From Synechococcus sp. SB0662_bin_14 (lineage in GTDB: Bacteria; Cyanobacteriota; Cyanobacteriia; PCC-6307; Cyanobiaceae): a DNA stretch of 64,000 nucleotides. Below the pieces are notes generated by a model. The model was not told the DNA's origin, searched no databases, and saw only the letters and a program-made list of their open reading frames with translations. The stretch covers positions 32,782 through 96,781 of the forward strand of contig VXNS01000066.1 of the NCBI GenBank assembly GCA_009840445.1, given 5' to 3'. The position numbers and the translations under genes are program-made. Shown here one piece after another: positions 44,910 through 53,640 of the stretch (position 1 is its first letter; the number at the start of each line of letters is the position of its first letter).

Positions 44910-47567
44910 ATGCCCGTCTCCGACCCGAAGACTGCCCTGCCGGACCATGGTCCGGCCCAGTCGTTGCAGGAGCCCTATTCTCCCACCCGGATTGAGGCCC
45001 ATTGGCAGCAGCACTGGCAGGCCTGCGGGCAATACCGCACACCGGAGCCCCGGCCCGGCCAGGACACGTTTTACGCCCTCTCCATGTTTCCCTATCCCTC
45101 GGGGAGCCTGCACATGGGCCATGTGCGCAATTACGTCATTACCGACGTGGTGGCCCGGGTGCAGCGGATGAAGGGCAAGGCGGTGCTCCATCCCATGGGT
45201 TGGGACGCCTTTGGCCTGCCCGCAGAAAATGCCGCCATTGCCCGCTCCGTCGATCCGGGCCGCTGGACGGAGCAAAACATTGCCCAGATGCGTCGCCAGC
45301 TTGATGCCCTGGGGTTGTCCCTTGACTGGGAGCGGGAAGTGACCACCTGCCAGCCGGACTATTACCGCTGGACCCAATGGATTTTCCTGGAGCTGTTCGC
45401 GGCGGGGCTGGCCTATCAGAAGGAGGCGGCCGTCAACTGGGACCCGGTGGATCAGACCGTGCTGGCCAACGAACAGGTGGACAGCCAGGGGCGCTCGTGG
45501 CGCTCCGGCGCCCTGGTGGAGCGCCGCCTGCTGCGCCAGTGGTTTCTCGGCATTACCCGCTATGCCAAGGATCTGCTGGAGGACCTGAAGCTGCTGGACG
45601 GCTGGCCGGAGCGGGTGCGCACCATGCAGGCCAACTGGATTGGTCGCTCCACCGGGACGCAAGTGCTGTTCCCCCTTATGGCCCCCGGCAACGGCCGGAA
45701 GAGTGCGTCAGCGGCGGTGGAGGTGTTCACCACCCGCCCGGACACCCTGTTTGGCGTCACCTACATGGTGCTGGCTCCGGAGCATCCCCTTGTGGACAGC
45801 CTGACCCAACCAGCCCAGCAGGCCGCTGTGGCGGCGTTCCGGGAGGAGATGGGGCGCACCAGCGCCGTGGAGCGCACGGCGGAGGATCGTCCCAAGCGGG
45901 GCGTTCCCCTCGGCGCCCACGTGCGGCATCCCCTCAGTGGTGAGGCCGTTCCCGTCTGGATTGCGGACTACGTGCTGCTGGATTACGGCTCCGGCGCGGT
46001 GATGGGGGTCCCCGCCCACGACAGCCGCGACCTTGACTTCGCCCGGCGCCACGGTCTGCCCGTCAAGGTGGTCATCACCCCCGACGGCCAGGATCCCCCA
46101 GTGGGGGAAGCAGGGCTGGAGGAGGCGTTTTGTGACGACGGCGTCCTGGTCAACTCCGGAGCGTTCAACGGCCTGCCCAGCCGGTCGGCCAAGGCCCGCA
46201 TCACTGCTGCCCTGGCCAAGCAGCAGCTTGGGGAGGAGACAACCATCTACCGCCTGCGGGATTGGCTGGTGTCACGGCAGCGCTACTGGGGTTGCCCCAT
46301 TCCCATCATCCACTGCCCCCGCTGTGGCGCTGTGCCCGTGCCCCAGGATCAACTGCCCGTGGAACTGCCCCGGGATTTGCCCCTGGCCGGCAAAGGGGGC
46401 AACCCCCTGGCCAAGGCCAAGGCATGGTTGGAGGTGAAGTGCCCCGTCTGCGGAGGACCCGCCCAGCGGGAAACCGACACCATGGACACGTTCATGTGCT
46501 CCAGTTGGTACTTCCTGCGCTATGCGGACGCCACCAACGGCCAGGCGGCCTTTCAGCGGGACAAGGTGGACCGGTGGCTGCCCGTGGATCAATACGTGGG
46601 GGGTGTGGAACACGCCATCCTGCACCTGCTCTACTCGCGATTCTTCACCAAGGCTTTGGCGGACCGGCACCTGCTGGGGTTCCGTGAGCCCTTTCAGCGG
46701 CTGCTCACCCAGGGCATGGTGCAGGCCGTCACCTACCGCAATCCCCGCACCGGCAAATACGTGGCCCCGGCGCAGGTGCAGGATCCCGAGCAACCGTTGG
46801 ATCCCGAGGACGGGAAGCCTCTGGAGGCCTTCTTCGAGAAGATGTCCAAGTCCAAGCTCAACGGCGTGGATCCGGCCTCGGTGATTGCCCGGTACGGGGC
46901 CGACACGGCCCGCATGTTCATTCTCTTCAAGGCGCCGCCGGAGAAGGATCTGGAGTGGAGTGATGCGGACGTGGAAGGGCAGTTTCGTTTCCTGCAGCGG
47001 CTTTGGCGCCTGGTGGCGGCTTTCCGGCAGCGGAGTGGGCGGCTCGACCGCACACCAGCCGCCCCCACAACAGAGCCCACTGCCATGGACCGGCAGGTCC
47101 GTCGCTGTGTCCACACCGCCATCCGGGCCATCGAGGAGGATCTGGACGGGGCCTATCAGTTCAACACGGCCGTGTCCGAACTCATGAAGTTGGCCAATGG
47201 GTTAGGCGACATGGACAAGGCCTCGGACGGTGTGCAGATTGAGGCCATGGATGTCCTGCTGCGGCTTCTGGCCCCCTTTGCCCCCCACCTGGCTGAAGAG
47301 TTGTGGCGGCAGTTGGACGGTGCGGGCAGTGTTCACAGCCAAAGCTGGCCCCAAGTGGATCCGGAGGCCCTTAAACAGGAGGTGCGGGACGTGGTGATCC
47401 AGATCCAGGGCAAAACCCGGGGCACCATGACGGTGCCCAGTGCCGCCTCCCGGGAAGAACTGGAGCGCCTGGCCTGCGGCAGCGAGATTGCCCAGCACTG
47501 GCTGAACGGGGCCACCCCGCGGCGGGTGATCGTGGTGCCGGGGCGCTTGGTGAACTTGGTGCCGTAG
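44910..47567 (+). CDS. leuS: leucyl-tRNA synthetase
   Basis: Class Ia synthetase, 885 residues. HIGH motif as [14 protein letters not shown] near residue 65, the inserted CP1 editing domain with [20 protein letters not shown] and its threonine-rich region, the zinc-type insertion CPVCGGPA, and KMSKS as [14 protein letters not shown] around residue 650. C-terminal anticodon domain ends [15 protein letters not shown]. Start ATG 44910 was chosen for family agreement; ATG 44880 and an open frame to 44757 overlap the divergent TRAP gene. Confidence 0.95.
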   Translation: MPVSDPKTALPDHGPAQSLQEPYSPTRIEAHWQQHWQACGQYRTPEPRPGQDTFYALSMFPYPSGSLHMGHVRNYVITDVVARVQRMKGKAVLHPMGWDAFGLPAENAAIARSVDPGRWTEQNIAQMRRQLDALGLSLDWEREVTTCQPDYYRWTQWIFLELFAAGLAYQKEAAVNWDPVDQTVLANEQVDSQGRSWRSGALVERRLLRQWFLGITRYAKDLLEDLKLLDGWPERVRTMQANWIGRSTGTQVLFPLMAPGNGRKSASAAVEVFTTRPDTLFGVTYMVLAPEHPLVDSLTQPAQQAAVAAFREEMGRTSAVERTAEDRPKRGVPLGAHVRHPLSGEAVPVWIADYVLLDYGSGAVMGVPAHDSRDLDFARRHGLPVKVVITPDGQDPPVGEAGLEEAFCDDGVLVNSGAFNGLPSRSAKARITAALAKQQLGEETTIYRLRDWLVSRQRYWGCPIPIIHCPRCGAVPVPQDQLPVELPRDLPLAGKGGNPLAKAKAWLEVKCPVCGGPAQRETDTMDTFMCSSWYFLRYADATNGQAAFQRDKVDRWLPVDQYVGGVEHAILHLLYSRFFTKALADRHLLGFREPFQRLLTQGMVQAVTYRNPRTGKYVAPAQVQDPEQPLDPEDGKPLEAFFEKMSKSKLNGVDPASVIARYGADTARMFILFKAPPEKDLEWSDADVEGQFRFLQRLWRLVAAFRQRSGRLDRTPAAPTTEPTAMDRQVRRCVHTAIRAIEEDLDGAYQFNTAVSELMKLANGLGDMDKASDGVQIEAMDVLLRLLAPFAPHLAEELWRQLDGAGSVHSQSWPQVDPEALKQEVRDVVIQIQGKTRGTMTVPSAASREELERLACGSEIAQHWLNGATPRRVIVVPGRLVNLVP

Positions 47568-47685
47568 GCCGCCTACCTTGACGGGGCGCCTTGGCCTTGA
47601 AGCTGTTGCCAAGCCATGGCCCCTGGATCAGCAGAGGCAAACGCAGCAGGGGCAAACTGGGGCATCCGTCACCAACGCCTTCCCC

Positions 47686-48015
47686 ATGCAACGCCGACCG
47701 CCCTGGCTTCTCATTGGCGCCCTGGCTGCCCTCATCCTGCTGCCGGGTCCCACCCTGCGTCTGCTCTTCGGCTTGGCCAAGGGTCTATCCCTGCTACTCC
47801 TGGTGCCTCCTCTGCTGGCGGGTTTGGCGGGCTTGGCCGGCTGGCTGTGGTGGCGGCGCCTGCAAGCCCGGATCCGGCAATGCCCCAGTTGCGGGATTCC
47901 CACCATGAACACCACCACCTGCCCCACCTGTGGCTACAGCTTTGCGGGGGCCGCCCCGGAGAGTGGGAACAAGAATGCTCCCATTGATGTGCAGGCGGAG
48001 ACTCTGGAGGATTAG
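47686..48015 (+). CDS. membrane protein with C-terminal zinc ribbon
   Basis: A 109-residue protein: two hydrophobic segments (about residues 7-24 and 30-54), a short basic stretch (WWRRLQARIRQ), then a zinc ribbon CPSCGIPTMNTTTCPTCGYS with two CxxC pairs (about 66-85) and a polar acidic tail. It resembles short cyanobacterial proteins with a zinc-ribbon of the zinc_ribbon_2/DUF type. Function unknown. It lies between leuS and the SUI1-like gene on the same strand (26 bases from the latter). Confidence 0.7.
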   Translation: MQRRPPWLLIGALAALILLPGPTLRLLFGLAKGLSLLLLVPPLLAGLAGLAGWLWWRRLQARIRQCPSCGIPTMNTTTCPTCGYSFAGAAPESGNKNAPIDVQAETLED

Positions 48016-48041
48016 GACTCTGTAGAAAAGGGAGTATACCC

Positions 48042-48353
48042 ATGGCCCGCAACCGAGGTTGGCAGGAATTCACGGCGGATCAGACACCCCGGATCCGGTC
48101 GCAACCGCCAGCCCCGCAACACGTCAGGGTGCAGCGCAGCAGCCGCGGGCGCGGCGGCAAAACAGTCACCATCGTCACGGGATTGGAGCTGCCCCCCGAT
48201 CAACTGCGAGCCCTGACCAAAGCTTTGAAAGTTGCTACAGGCACAGGAGGCGGCGTGCAGGGGGACACTCTTGTGCTGCAAGGGGACCGGGTGACGGCGG
48301 TGCTGGAGCAACTGGCCAAGCACGGCTACCAGGCCAAGCGTTCCGGGGGCTAA
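48042..48353 (+). CDS. SUI1/YciH-type translation initiation factor homologue
   Basis: A 103-residue homologue of eIF1/SUI1. After a basic N-terminal tail (RNRGWQEFTADQTPRIRSQP) comes the domain RSSRGRGGKTVTIVTGLELP, LRALTKALKVATGTGGGVQG, and ends VLEQLAKHGYQAKRSGG. The GTGGxxxG loop is the tRNA/mRNA-contact loop in eIF1. In bacteria (YciH) it may influence start-codon selection or stress translation. Distance to cysC is 50 bases. Confidence 0.9.
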   Translation: MARNRGWQEFTADQTPRIRSQPPAPQHVRVQRSSRGRGGKTVTIVTGLELPPDQLRALTKALKVATGTGGGVQGDTLVLQGDRVTAVLEQLAKHGYQAKRSGG

Positions 48354-48403
48354 GGCACATCTGCCGTGGACAATGGAACCCAGGCCAGCGCAGCATCTCA
48401 TCC

Positions 48404-49024
48404 GTGACCACACCCACCGCCAGCAACGTTATTTGGCATGAGGCCACCGTATCCCGCCAGGACCGGGCGGCGTTGCGGGGGCACGGCAGCGCCATCCTCT
48501 GGTTTACAGGTCTCTCCGGCTCCGGCAAGAGCACCATGGCCAACGGGGTGAATGGCGAGCTGCACCGCCGTGGTGTTACGGGTTACGTGTTGGATGGGGA
48601 TAACGTGCGCCATGGCCTCTGTAACGATCTGGGCTTTACCGATGCCGACCGCATCGAAAACATCCGTCGCATTGGCGAGGTGGCCAAGTTGTTCCTGGAT
48701 GCTGGAGTGATCACCCTGACGGCCTTTGTCTCCCCCTTTCAAGCGGATCGGGATCGGGCAAGGGCTTTGGCACCCCCCGGCGACTTCCTGGAGATCTACT
48801 GCGCCGCCGACCTGACCACCTGTGAGCAGCGGGATCCCAAGGGCTTGTATGCCAAAGCCCGTGCTGGTGAGATCAAGCACTTCACGGGGCTGGATTCTCC
48901 CTATGAGCCCCCCCAAAGCCCGGAGCTGGTAATCCGCACCGGTGACTGCTCCTTGCAGGAGGGAATTGATCAGGTGTTGGGTGCCCTTGAGCAGCGTCAA
49001 CTGATTCCCCCTCTCCCCGTTTGA
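48404..49024 (+). CDS. cysC: adenylylsulfate (APS) kinase
   Basis: Phosphorylates APS to PAPS in sulfate assimilation. The 206-residue protein shows Walker A FTGLSGSGKSTMANGV, the LDGDNVRHGLCNDLGFT APS region, the IENIRRIGEVAKLFLDAGV helix, the phospho-Ser loop FVSPFQADRDRARAL and KGLYAKARAGEIKHFTGLD. GTG 48404 is preferred as the start (VTTPTASNVIWHEATVSRQDR) because the frame upstream overlaps the SUI1-like gene without similarity. Confidence 0.94.
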   Translation: MTTPTASNVIWHEATVSRQDRAALRGHGSAILWFTGLSGSGKSTMANGVNGELHRRGVTGYVLDGDNVRHGLCNDLGFTDADRIENIRRIGEVAKLFLDAGVITLTAFVSPFQADRDRARALAPPGDFLEIYCAADLTTCEQRDPKGLYAKARAGEIKHFTGLDSPYEPPQSPELVIRTGDCSLQEGIDQVLGALEQRQLIPPLPV

Positions 49025-49078
49025 GAACTTGAGATCCGTGGCCGTGCCGAGCAACCCAGCCCACATCCCCACCGCGCC

Positions 49079-49756
49079 ATGAGCAGCCGTCCTCCCGTTG
49101 CTGTTGCTTTGCTCTCGGGTGGCCTGGATTCTGCCACTGCGGCGGCCATGGCCATGGCGGAGGGGGATCAGGTGATTGGGCTTTCCATGGACTACGGCCA
49201 GCGCCACCGCCGTGAGTTGCAGGCCGCCTCTACCCTGGCCACGGAATTGGGCCTGGTGGAGCATCACCAGTTGGTGGTCAATCTGGCCGCCTGGGGTGGC
49301 TCAGCCCTCACGGACCTTCAACAGCCCCTGCCCCAGGACGGGGTGCAGCCCCACGTCATCCCCACCACCTACGTGCCGGGGCGCAATACGGTGTTCATTG
49401 CGTTGGGTCTGAGCTTGGCCGAGGCCAGGGGCGCCCATCGGTTGGTGCTGGGGGTCAATGCGGTGGACTACTCCGGTTACCCGGACTGTCGCGGTGATTA
49501 CCTGGCCCAATACCAGGGCCTGGCGGATTTGGCCACCAAAGCCGGTCGCATGGGGCAGGGGGCCAAGCTCTGGGCTCCCCTGCTCCAGCTCAGCAAACGG
49601 GAGATCGTTGAGCAGGCTTTGGCTCTGGAGGTGCCCATCACCACCACCTGGAGTTGCTATGGCGGTGGGGAAGAGCCCTGTGGCCGCTGCGATAGCTGCC
49701 GGATTCGTGACCAGGCGCTCCACGAGGCGGGGGTTCCCCATCTGGCCAGCCGTTGA
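49079..49756 (+). CDS. queC: 7-cyano-7-deazaguanine synthase
   Basis: Makes preQ0 from 7-carboxy-7-deazaguanine in the queuosine/deazapurine pathway. The 225-residue protein has the PP-loop [75 protein letters not shown] and the zinc site with [19 protein letters not shown]. Ends HLASR. Other deazaguanine genes (queD, queE, queF) are not near. 55 bases after cysC. Confidence 0.95.
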   Translation: MSSRPPVAVALLSGGLDSATAAAMAMAEGDQVIGLSMDYGQRHRRELQAASTLATELGLVEHHQLVVNLAAWGGSALTDLQQPLPQDGVQPHVIPTTYVPGRNTVFIALGLSLAEARGAHRLVLGVNAVDYSGYPDCRGDYLAQYQGLADLATKAGRMGQGAKLWAPLLQLSKREIVEQALALEVPITTTWSCYGGGEEPCGRCDSCRIRDQALHEAGVPHLASR

Positions 49757-49811
49757 GCCGCCAGGATTCGACGGCCGCTGCCGTCCCCATTGGCTTTGGG
49801 ACGTTCAGGTT

Positions 49812-49955
49812 GTGAGAGAGGATATGAAGGCCATGGAGACCCGGCAGCGGGAAGACATGAGGGAGATGTGGGCTGAGCATCGGGCAGACAACCAAGCCCT
49901 GAATGAAAAGCTGGACCGCCTGCTTGAAAGCCGCTTGCCCATCCATCTCCAGTAA
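49812..49955 (+). pseudogene. short charged coiled-coil fragment
   Basis: About 47 codons (VREDMKAMETRQREDMREMW ... ADNQALNEKLDRLLESR) forming an acidic/basic helix that looks like the C-terminal end of a small coiled-coil family in this kind of genome (ALNEKLDRLLE is the recognisable part). No ribosome-binding site or matched N-terminus is apparent; the frame is open upstream into queC but without meaning. Either a tiny protein starting at GTG 49812 or ATG 49824, or a remnant at the left border of the accessory island. Confidence 0.35.
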
Positions 49956-50108
49956 CCCTCTGCCCACAGGTCACCACGTCCCTGAGAGGGGAAGGCGGGA
50001 TACGCTGCCCATCTCCCCTTGAGGCCCTCTCACCAATGCCTTGAGGAGAGTTGCAACGCCAACAGGCAAACTGTCCTGAAGCATGGCTTGTGGTGCGCAA
50101 CGGACGGG

Positions 50109-53100
50109 ATGGTGAGACCAGCCAAGACACTGACAGCAGCAGTGGAGGATTACTGCGCTGCCCTGGCCCGGATGCACGCCACCGGCGGCGCCACGGGGGA
50201 ACGCTCCAGCTACGGCCCCCTGTCCAATCTGCTCAATGGAGTGGGGGCACTGCTCAAACCCAAGGTGTTCTGTGTGCAGGAACTGGCGGACCAGGGGGCG
50301 GGCCATCCTGATTTCGGGCTGTATGGGGCCAGGCAGGTGCAGAAAGGCCGTCCACGGGAGCAGCAACTGCCGGAGCGGGGCGTGGTGGAGGTGAAAGGAG
50401 CCGATGACGACGCATGGCTCACGGCGGCCAGCCATCAGGTGAGCCGCTATTGGGAGCGCTACCGACTGGTGTTGGTCACCAACCTGCGCCAGTTCGTGCT
50501 GGTGGGGGAAGACAGCGGGGGCCGCCCCACCAAGCTGGAAACCTTCCAACTGGCGGAAACGGCAGAGGCCTTCTGGCAAGCCCTGGACACACCCCACGCC
50601 TTGGCCCGCACTGCCGGCGCCGGGCTGGGGGAATACCTGGCCCGGGCCCTGTCCCACTGCGCCGCATTGGCGGAACCGAAGGATCTGGCCTGGCTGCTGG
50701 CCTCCTATGCCCGGGACGGCCTGGCCCGGGTGGAAGCGGCGGGGGAGGCGCCCCAGCTTGCAACGGTGCGCTCTGCTTTGGAAGAGGCCCTGGGGGTGCG
50801 CTTCGAGGGGGAGAAAGGGGCCAGGTTCTTCCGCTCCACCCTGGTGCAAACCCTGTTCTACGGCATCTTCTCCGCCTGGGTGTTGTGGGCGCGGCAAGAC
50901 GGGTCTCAACCGGGTGGATTCGACTGGCGCACGGCGGTATGGCATCTGCGCTCGCCGGTGCTGGCGGCCCTCTTCTCCCAACTGGCCCAGCCGGGCCGCC
51001 TCCAACCCCTGGGCCTAGTGGAAGTGCTGGACTGGAGCGCCGCCGCCCTGGAACGGGTGGACCGCTCCGCCTTCTTCTCTCGTTTCACCACCAGCGAGGC
51101 GGTGCCCTACTTCTATGAACCCTTCCTGGAAGCCTTTGATCCCACCCTGCGCAAGGAGTTGGGCGTCTGGTACACCCCCACTGAGGTGGTGCAAGCCATG
51201 GTGGCGCGGGTGGACAACACCCTGAAGCAGGACCTGGGCATCACTGAAGGCCTGGCGGCAAAGAACGTGGTGGTGCTGGACCCCTGCTGCGGCACCGGCG
51301 CCTATCTGGCGGCAGTGTTGCGCCGCATCGCCGCCAACCTGGAAGGCCAGGGCTTGGGAGCGCTGGCGGGGGCGCGGGTGAAAGCCGCCGCCACGGGGCG
51401 GGTGTTCGGTTTCGAGATCATGCCGGCGCCGTTCGTGATTGCCCACCTGCAAGTGGGCCTCACCCTGCAAGAGTTGGACGCGCCCCTGGCCGAGACCGGC
51501 AACGAACGGGCGGGGGTGTTCCTCACCAACGCCCTCACCGGCTGGGAACCCCAGGTCAACAAACCGCTGCCCTTCCCCGAACTGGAGGAGGAGCGGGACC
51601 GGGCCGAGCGGGTCAAGCAGGAGCAACCCATCCTGGTGATCCTGGGCAACCCGCCCTACAACGGCTTTGCCGGGCTGGCGGTGGACGAAGAACGGGCGCT
51701 CTCCAACGCCTACCGCACCACGCGGCGGGTGCGCAAACCGGAGGGACAAGGATTGAACGATCTCTACGTACGGTTCTTCCGCATGGCGGAACGGCGCATT
51801 GCCGAGAAAACCGGGCAGGGGGTCATCTGCTTCATTTCCAACTACTCCTGGCTGGACGGGTTGTCCTTTACGGGGATGCGGGAGCGATTTCTGGAGGTGT
51901 TTGACGCCATCAGGGTTGACAATCTACATGGTGACCGCATCATCTCAGAATATGCTCCAGACGGACGAACAAGCGAAACGGTATTTGCGATACAAGGGCA
52001 ATCCCCAGGAATTAAGGTGGGTACAAGCATCACGCTTCTCTGCAAGTCAAGGACCAATTCCCGGTCCACACTAAGGGGTCGTGTTCTGTATCGGGACTTT
52101 CATCAAGCAAAGGCAAAAGATCGTCGGGAAGCACTTTTATCTAGCCTGGAAAGCAATAATGTCGATGATGAGTACACACTATTTACTCCTGATCTGCGCC
52201 TTGGACTTCCCTTTAAGCCCATGGCAGTCAGTCAAGATTGGTTTGACTGGCCTTCCTTGCCTGAGTTGTTTCCGAAGTCGTTTCCGGGGGTCAAGACTAG
52301 TCGCGATGGATTTCTGGTGGATGTGGATTTGGAGAGCTTACGGGCGCGCATAGCTGATTATTTCAACCCGGCCCTGAGCCATGAAGACATTGCACGGCGC
52401 TATCCCACCATGATGAAGACTATGGGGGGATTTGATGCCCGTGCAGTGCGGGACGTGGTGCTGAAAAGTGGTGGTCCCAATGAAGTCAGTTTTATCCATT
52501 TTGCTTATCGTCCTTTTGATAACCGCTGGCTTTACTGGGAACCTGATAGTGGCTTGCTCGATAGACCACGAGCTGACTACAAGGTTCATGTGTTTGAGGG
52601 GAATCTGTGGTTAGTTACACAGCAAAAGCCTCGTCGAGAGTGGTCACCGCCGCAAGTTATCTCACATATTGGCTGCCTCGACTTGATGGATCGAGGTGCT
52701 ACGTGCATCCCAACGCGGCTTGGCGATGAAGGCATCACCAACACCAACAGCGACGCCCGCCGTCCCAATCTTTCCATCGCCGCCCAGAATTATCTCAACG
52801 CCCTTGACGCCAGTGTGGAAGATCTATTCCACCATGTGTTGGCCGTGCTCCATGATCCCGCCTACAGGAAAGCCAATGCTGGTGCTCTGCGCATGGGCTG
52901 GCCCCGTATCCCCCTACCTGGTTGGCCCAAGGGCGATGCTGAAGGTGCGGCGGCTGAGCTTGCCCGCTCTGCTGCCCGTGGTCGTCAACTGGCTGCCCTG
53001 CTGGATCCCGATGTTCCCGTTCCCGGCATCACCCAGGGGCCGTTGCGCCCGGAGATGAAAGCCATTGCCGTGCCCAGCACCACTGATGGGAGCAACATGG

Positions 53101-53486
53101 CCGATGAGGATTTTGCCGTGACGGCGGGATGGGGTCACTTTGGCAAAGGCGATGCCGTCATGCCTGGACAGGGGCGGGTGGTGGAGCGTCCCTTCACTCC
53201 TGAGGAGCGGAGCGCTATGGCAGGGCGAGGTGGTACACTTGCTCCACTTGGCGACACCACCTTGGACGTCTACCTCAATGAGCGTGCTTTCTGGCGGAAT
53301 GTGCCGTTTCCCGTCTGGCGCTACAAGCTGGGCGGGTATCAAGTGCTAAAGAAGTGGCTTTCCTACAGGGAGCGGGGGGTGTTGGGGCGGGCGCTGTGGG
53401 CTGAGGAGGTGTTGTATTTTGCCGAGGTGGGGCGTAGGATTGGGGGGATTTTGACCCTGCAGGGAGGGGGAGCGATGACAGGTTAA
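50109..53486 (+). CDS. single-chain restriction-modification enzyme (nuclease motif + N6-adenine methyltransferase + specificity region)
   Basis: A 1125-residue protein. The N-terminal part carries a PD-(D/E)xK nuclease-type motif: PDFGLY (residues 67-72) then GVVEVKGAD with E94 and K96. A helical connector follows. The methyltransferase has motif I VVLDPCCGTGAYLAAVL (D391 region) and the catalytic NPPY in ILGNPPYNGF (residue 514). Beyond 600, FVHFAYRPFD-like FIHFAYRPFDNRWLYWEPDS matches the type ISP C-terminal specificity region. Type ISP enzymes normally also contain an SF2 helicase in the same chain; it is absent here, but a helicase gene lies 154 bases downstream. Composition shifts inside the gene: about 50109-51900 is GC-rich, 51910-52740 much less so. 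ATG 50109 is the selected start. Confidence 0.85.
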   Translation: MVRPAKTLTAAVEDYCAALARMHATGGATGERSSYGPLSNLLNGVGALLKPKVFCVQELADQGAGHPDFGLYGARQVQKGRPREQQLPERGVVEVKGADDDAWLTAASHQVSRYWERYRLVLVTNLRQFVLVGEDSGGRPTKLETFQLAETAEAFWQALDTPHALARTAGAGLGEYLARALSHCAALAEPKDLAWLLASYARDGLARVEAAGEAPQLATVRSALEEALGVRFEGEKGARFFRSTLVQTLFYGIFSAWVLWARQDGSQPGGFDWRTAVWHLRSPVLAALFSQLAQPGRLQPLGLVEVLDWSAAALERVDRSAFFSRFTTSEAVPYFYEPFLEAFDPTLRKELGVWYTPTEVVQAMVARVDNTLKQDLGITEGLAAKNVVVLDPCCGTGAYLAAVLRRIAANLEGQGLGALAGARVKAAATGRVFGFEIMPAPFVIAHLQVGLTLQELDAPLAETGNERAGVFLTNALTGWEPQVNKPLPFPELEEERDRAERVKQEQPILVILGNPPYNGFAGLAVDEERALSNAYRTTRRVRKPEGQGLNDLYVRFFRMAERRIAEKTGQGVICFISNYSWLDGLSFTGMRERFLEVFDAIRVDNLHGDRIISEYAPDGRTSETVFAIQGQSPGIKVGTSITLLCKSRTNSRSTLRGRVLYRDFHQAKAKDRREALLSSLESNNVDDEYTLFTPDLRLGLPFKPMAVSQDWFDWPSLPELFPKSFPGVKTSRDGFLVDVDLESLRARIADYFNPALSHEDIARRYPTMMKTMGGFDARAVRDVVLKSGGPNEVSFIHFAYRPFDNRWLYWEPDSGLLDRPRADYKVHVFEGNLWLVTQQKPRREWSPPQVISHIGCLDLMDRGATCIPTRLGDEGITNTNSDARRPNLSIAAQNYLNALDASVEDLFHHVLAVLHDPAYRKANAGALRMGWPRIPLPGWPKGDAEGAAAELARSAARGRQLAALLDPDVPVPGITQGPLRPEMKAIAVPSTTDGSNMADEDFAVTAGWGHFGKGDAVMPGQGRVVERPFTPEERSAMAGRGGTLAPLGDTTLDVYLNERAFWRNVPFPVWRYKLGGYQVLKKWLSYRERGVLGRALWAEEVLYFAEVGRRIGGILTLQGGGAMTG

Positions 53487-53640
53487 GGGCTGCCAACCCG
53501 CCCACTTGGGCTGTGCTTGTTGAAAAGCCTTGTGGAAACAGGTCTATCAGCCTCTAGAGTTGGCTCGTTCCGGTATTTTCCAGGGTTTCCCTGGTCAACA
53601 AGAGTACCATTAAGCTAAGCTCCACGATTTTACTTCTGTT

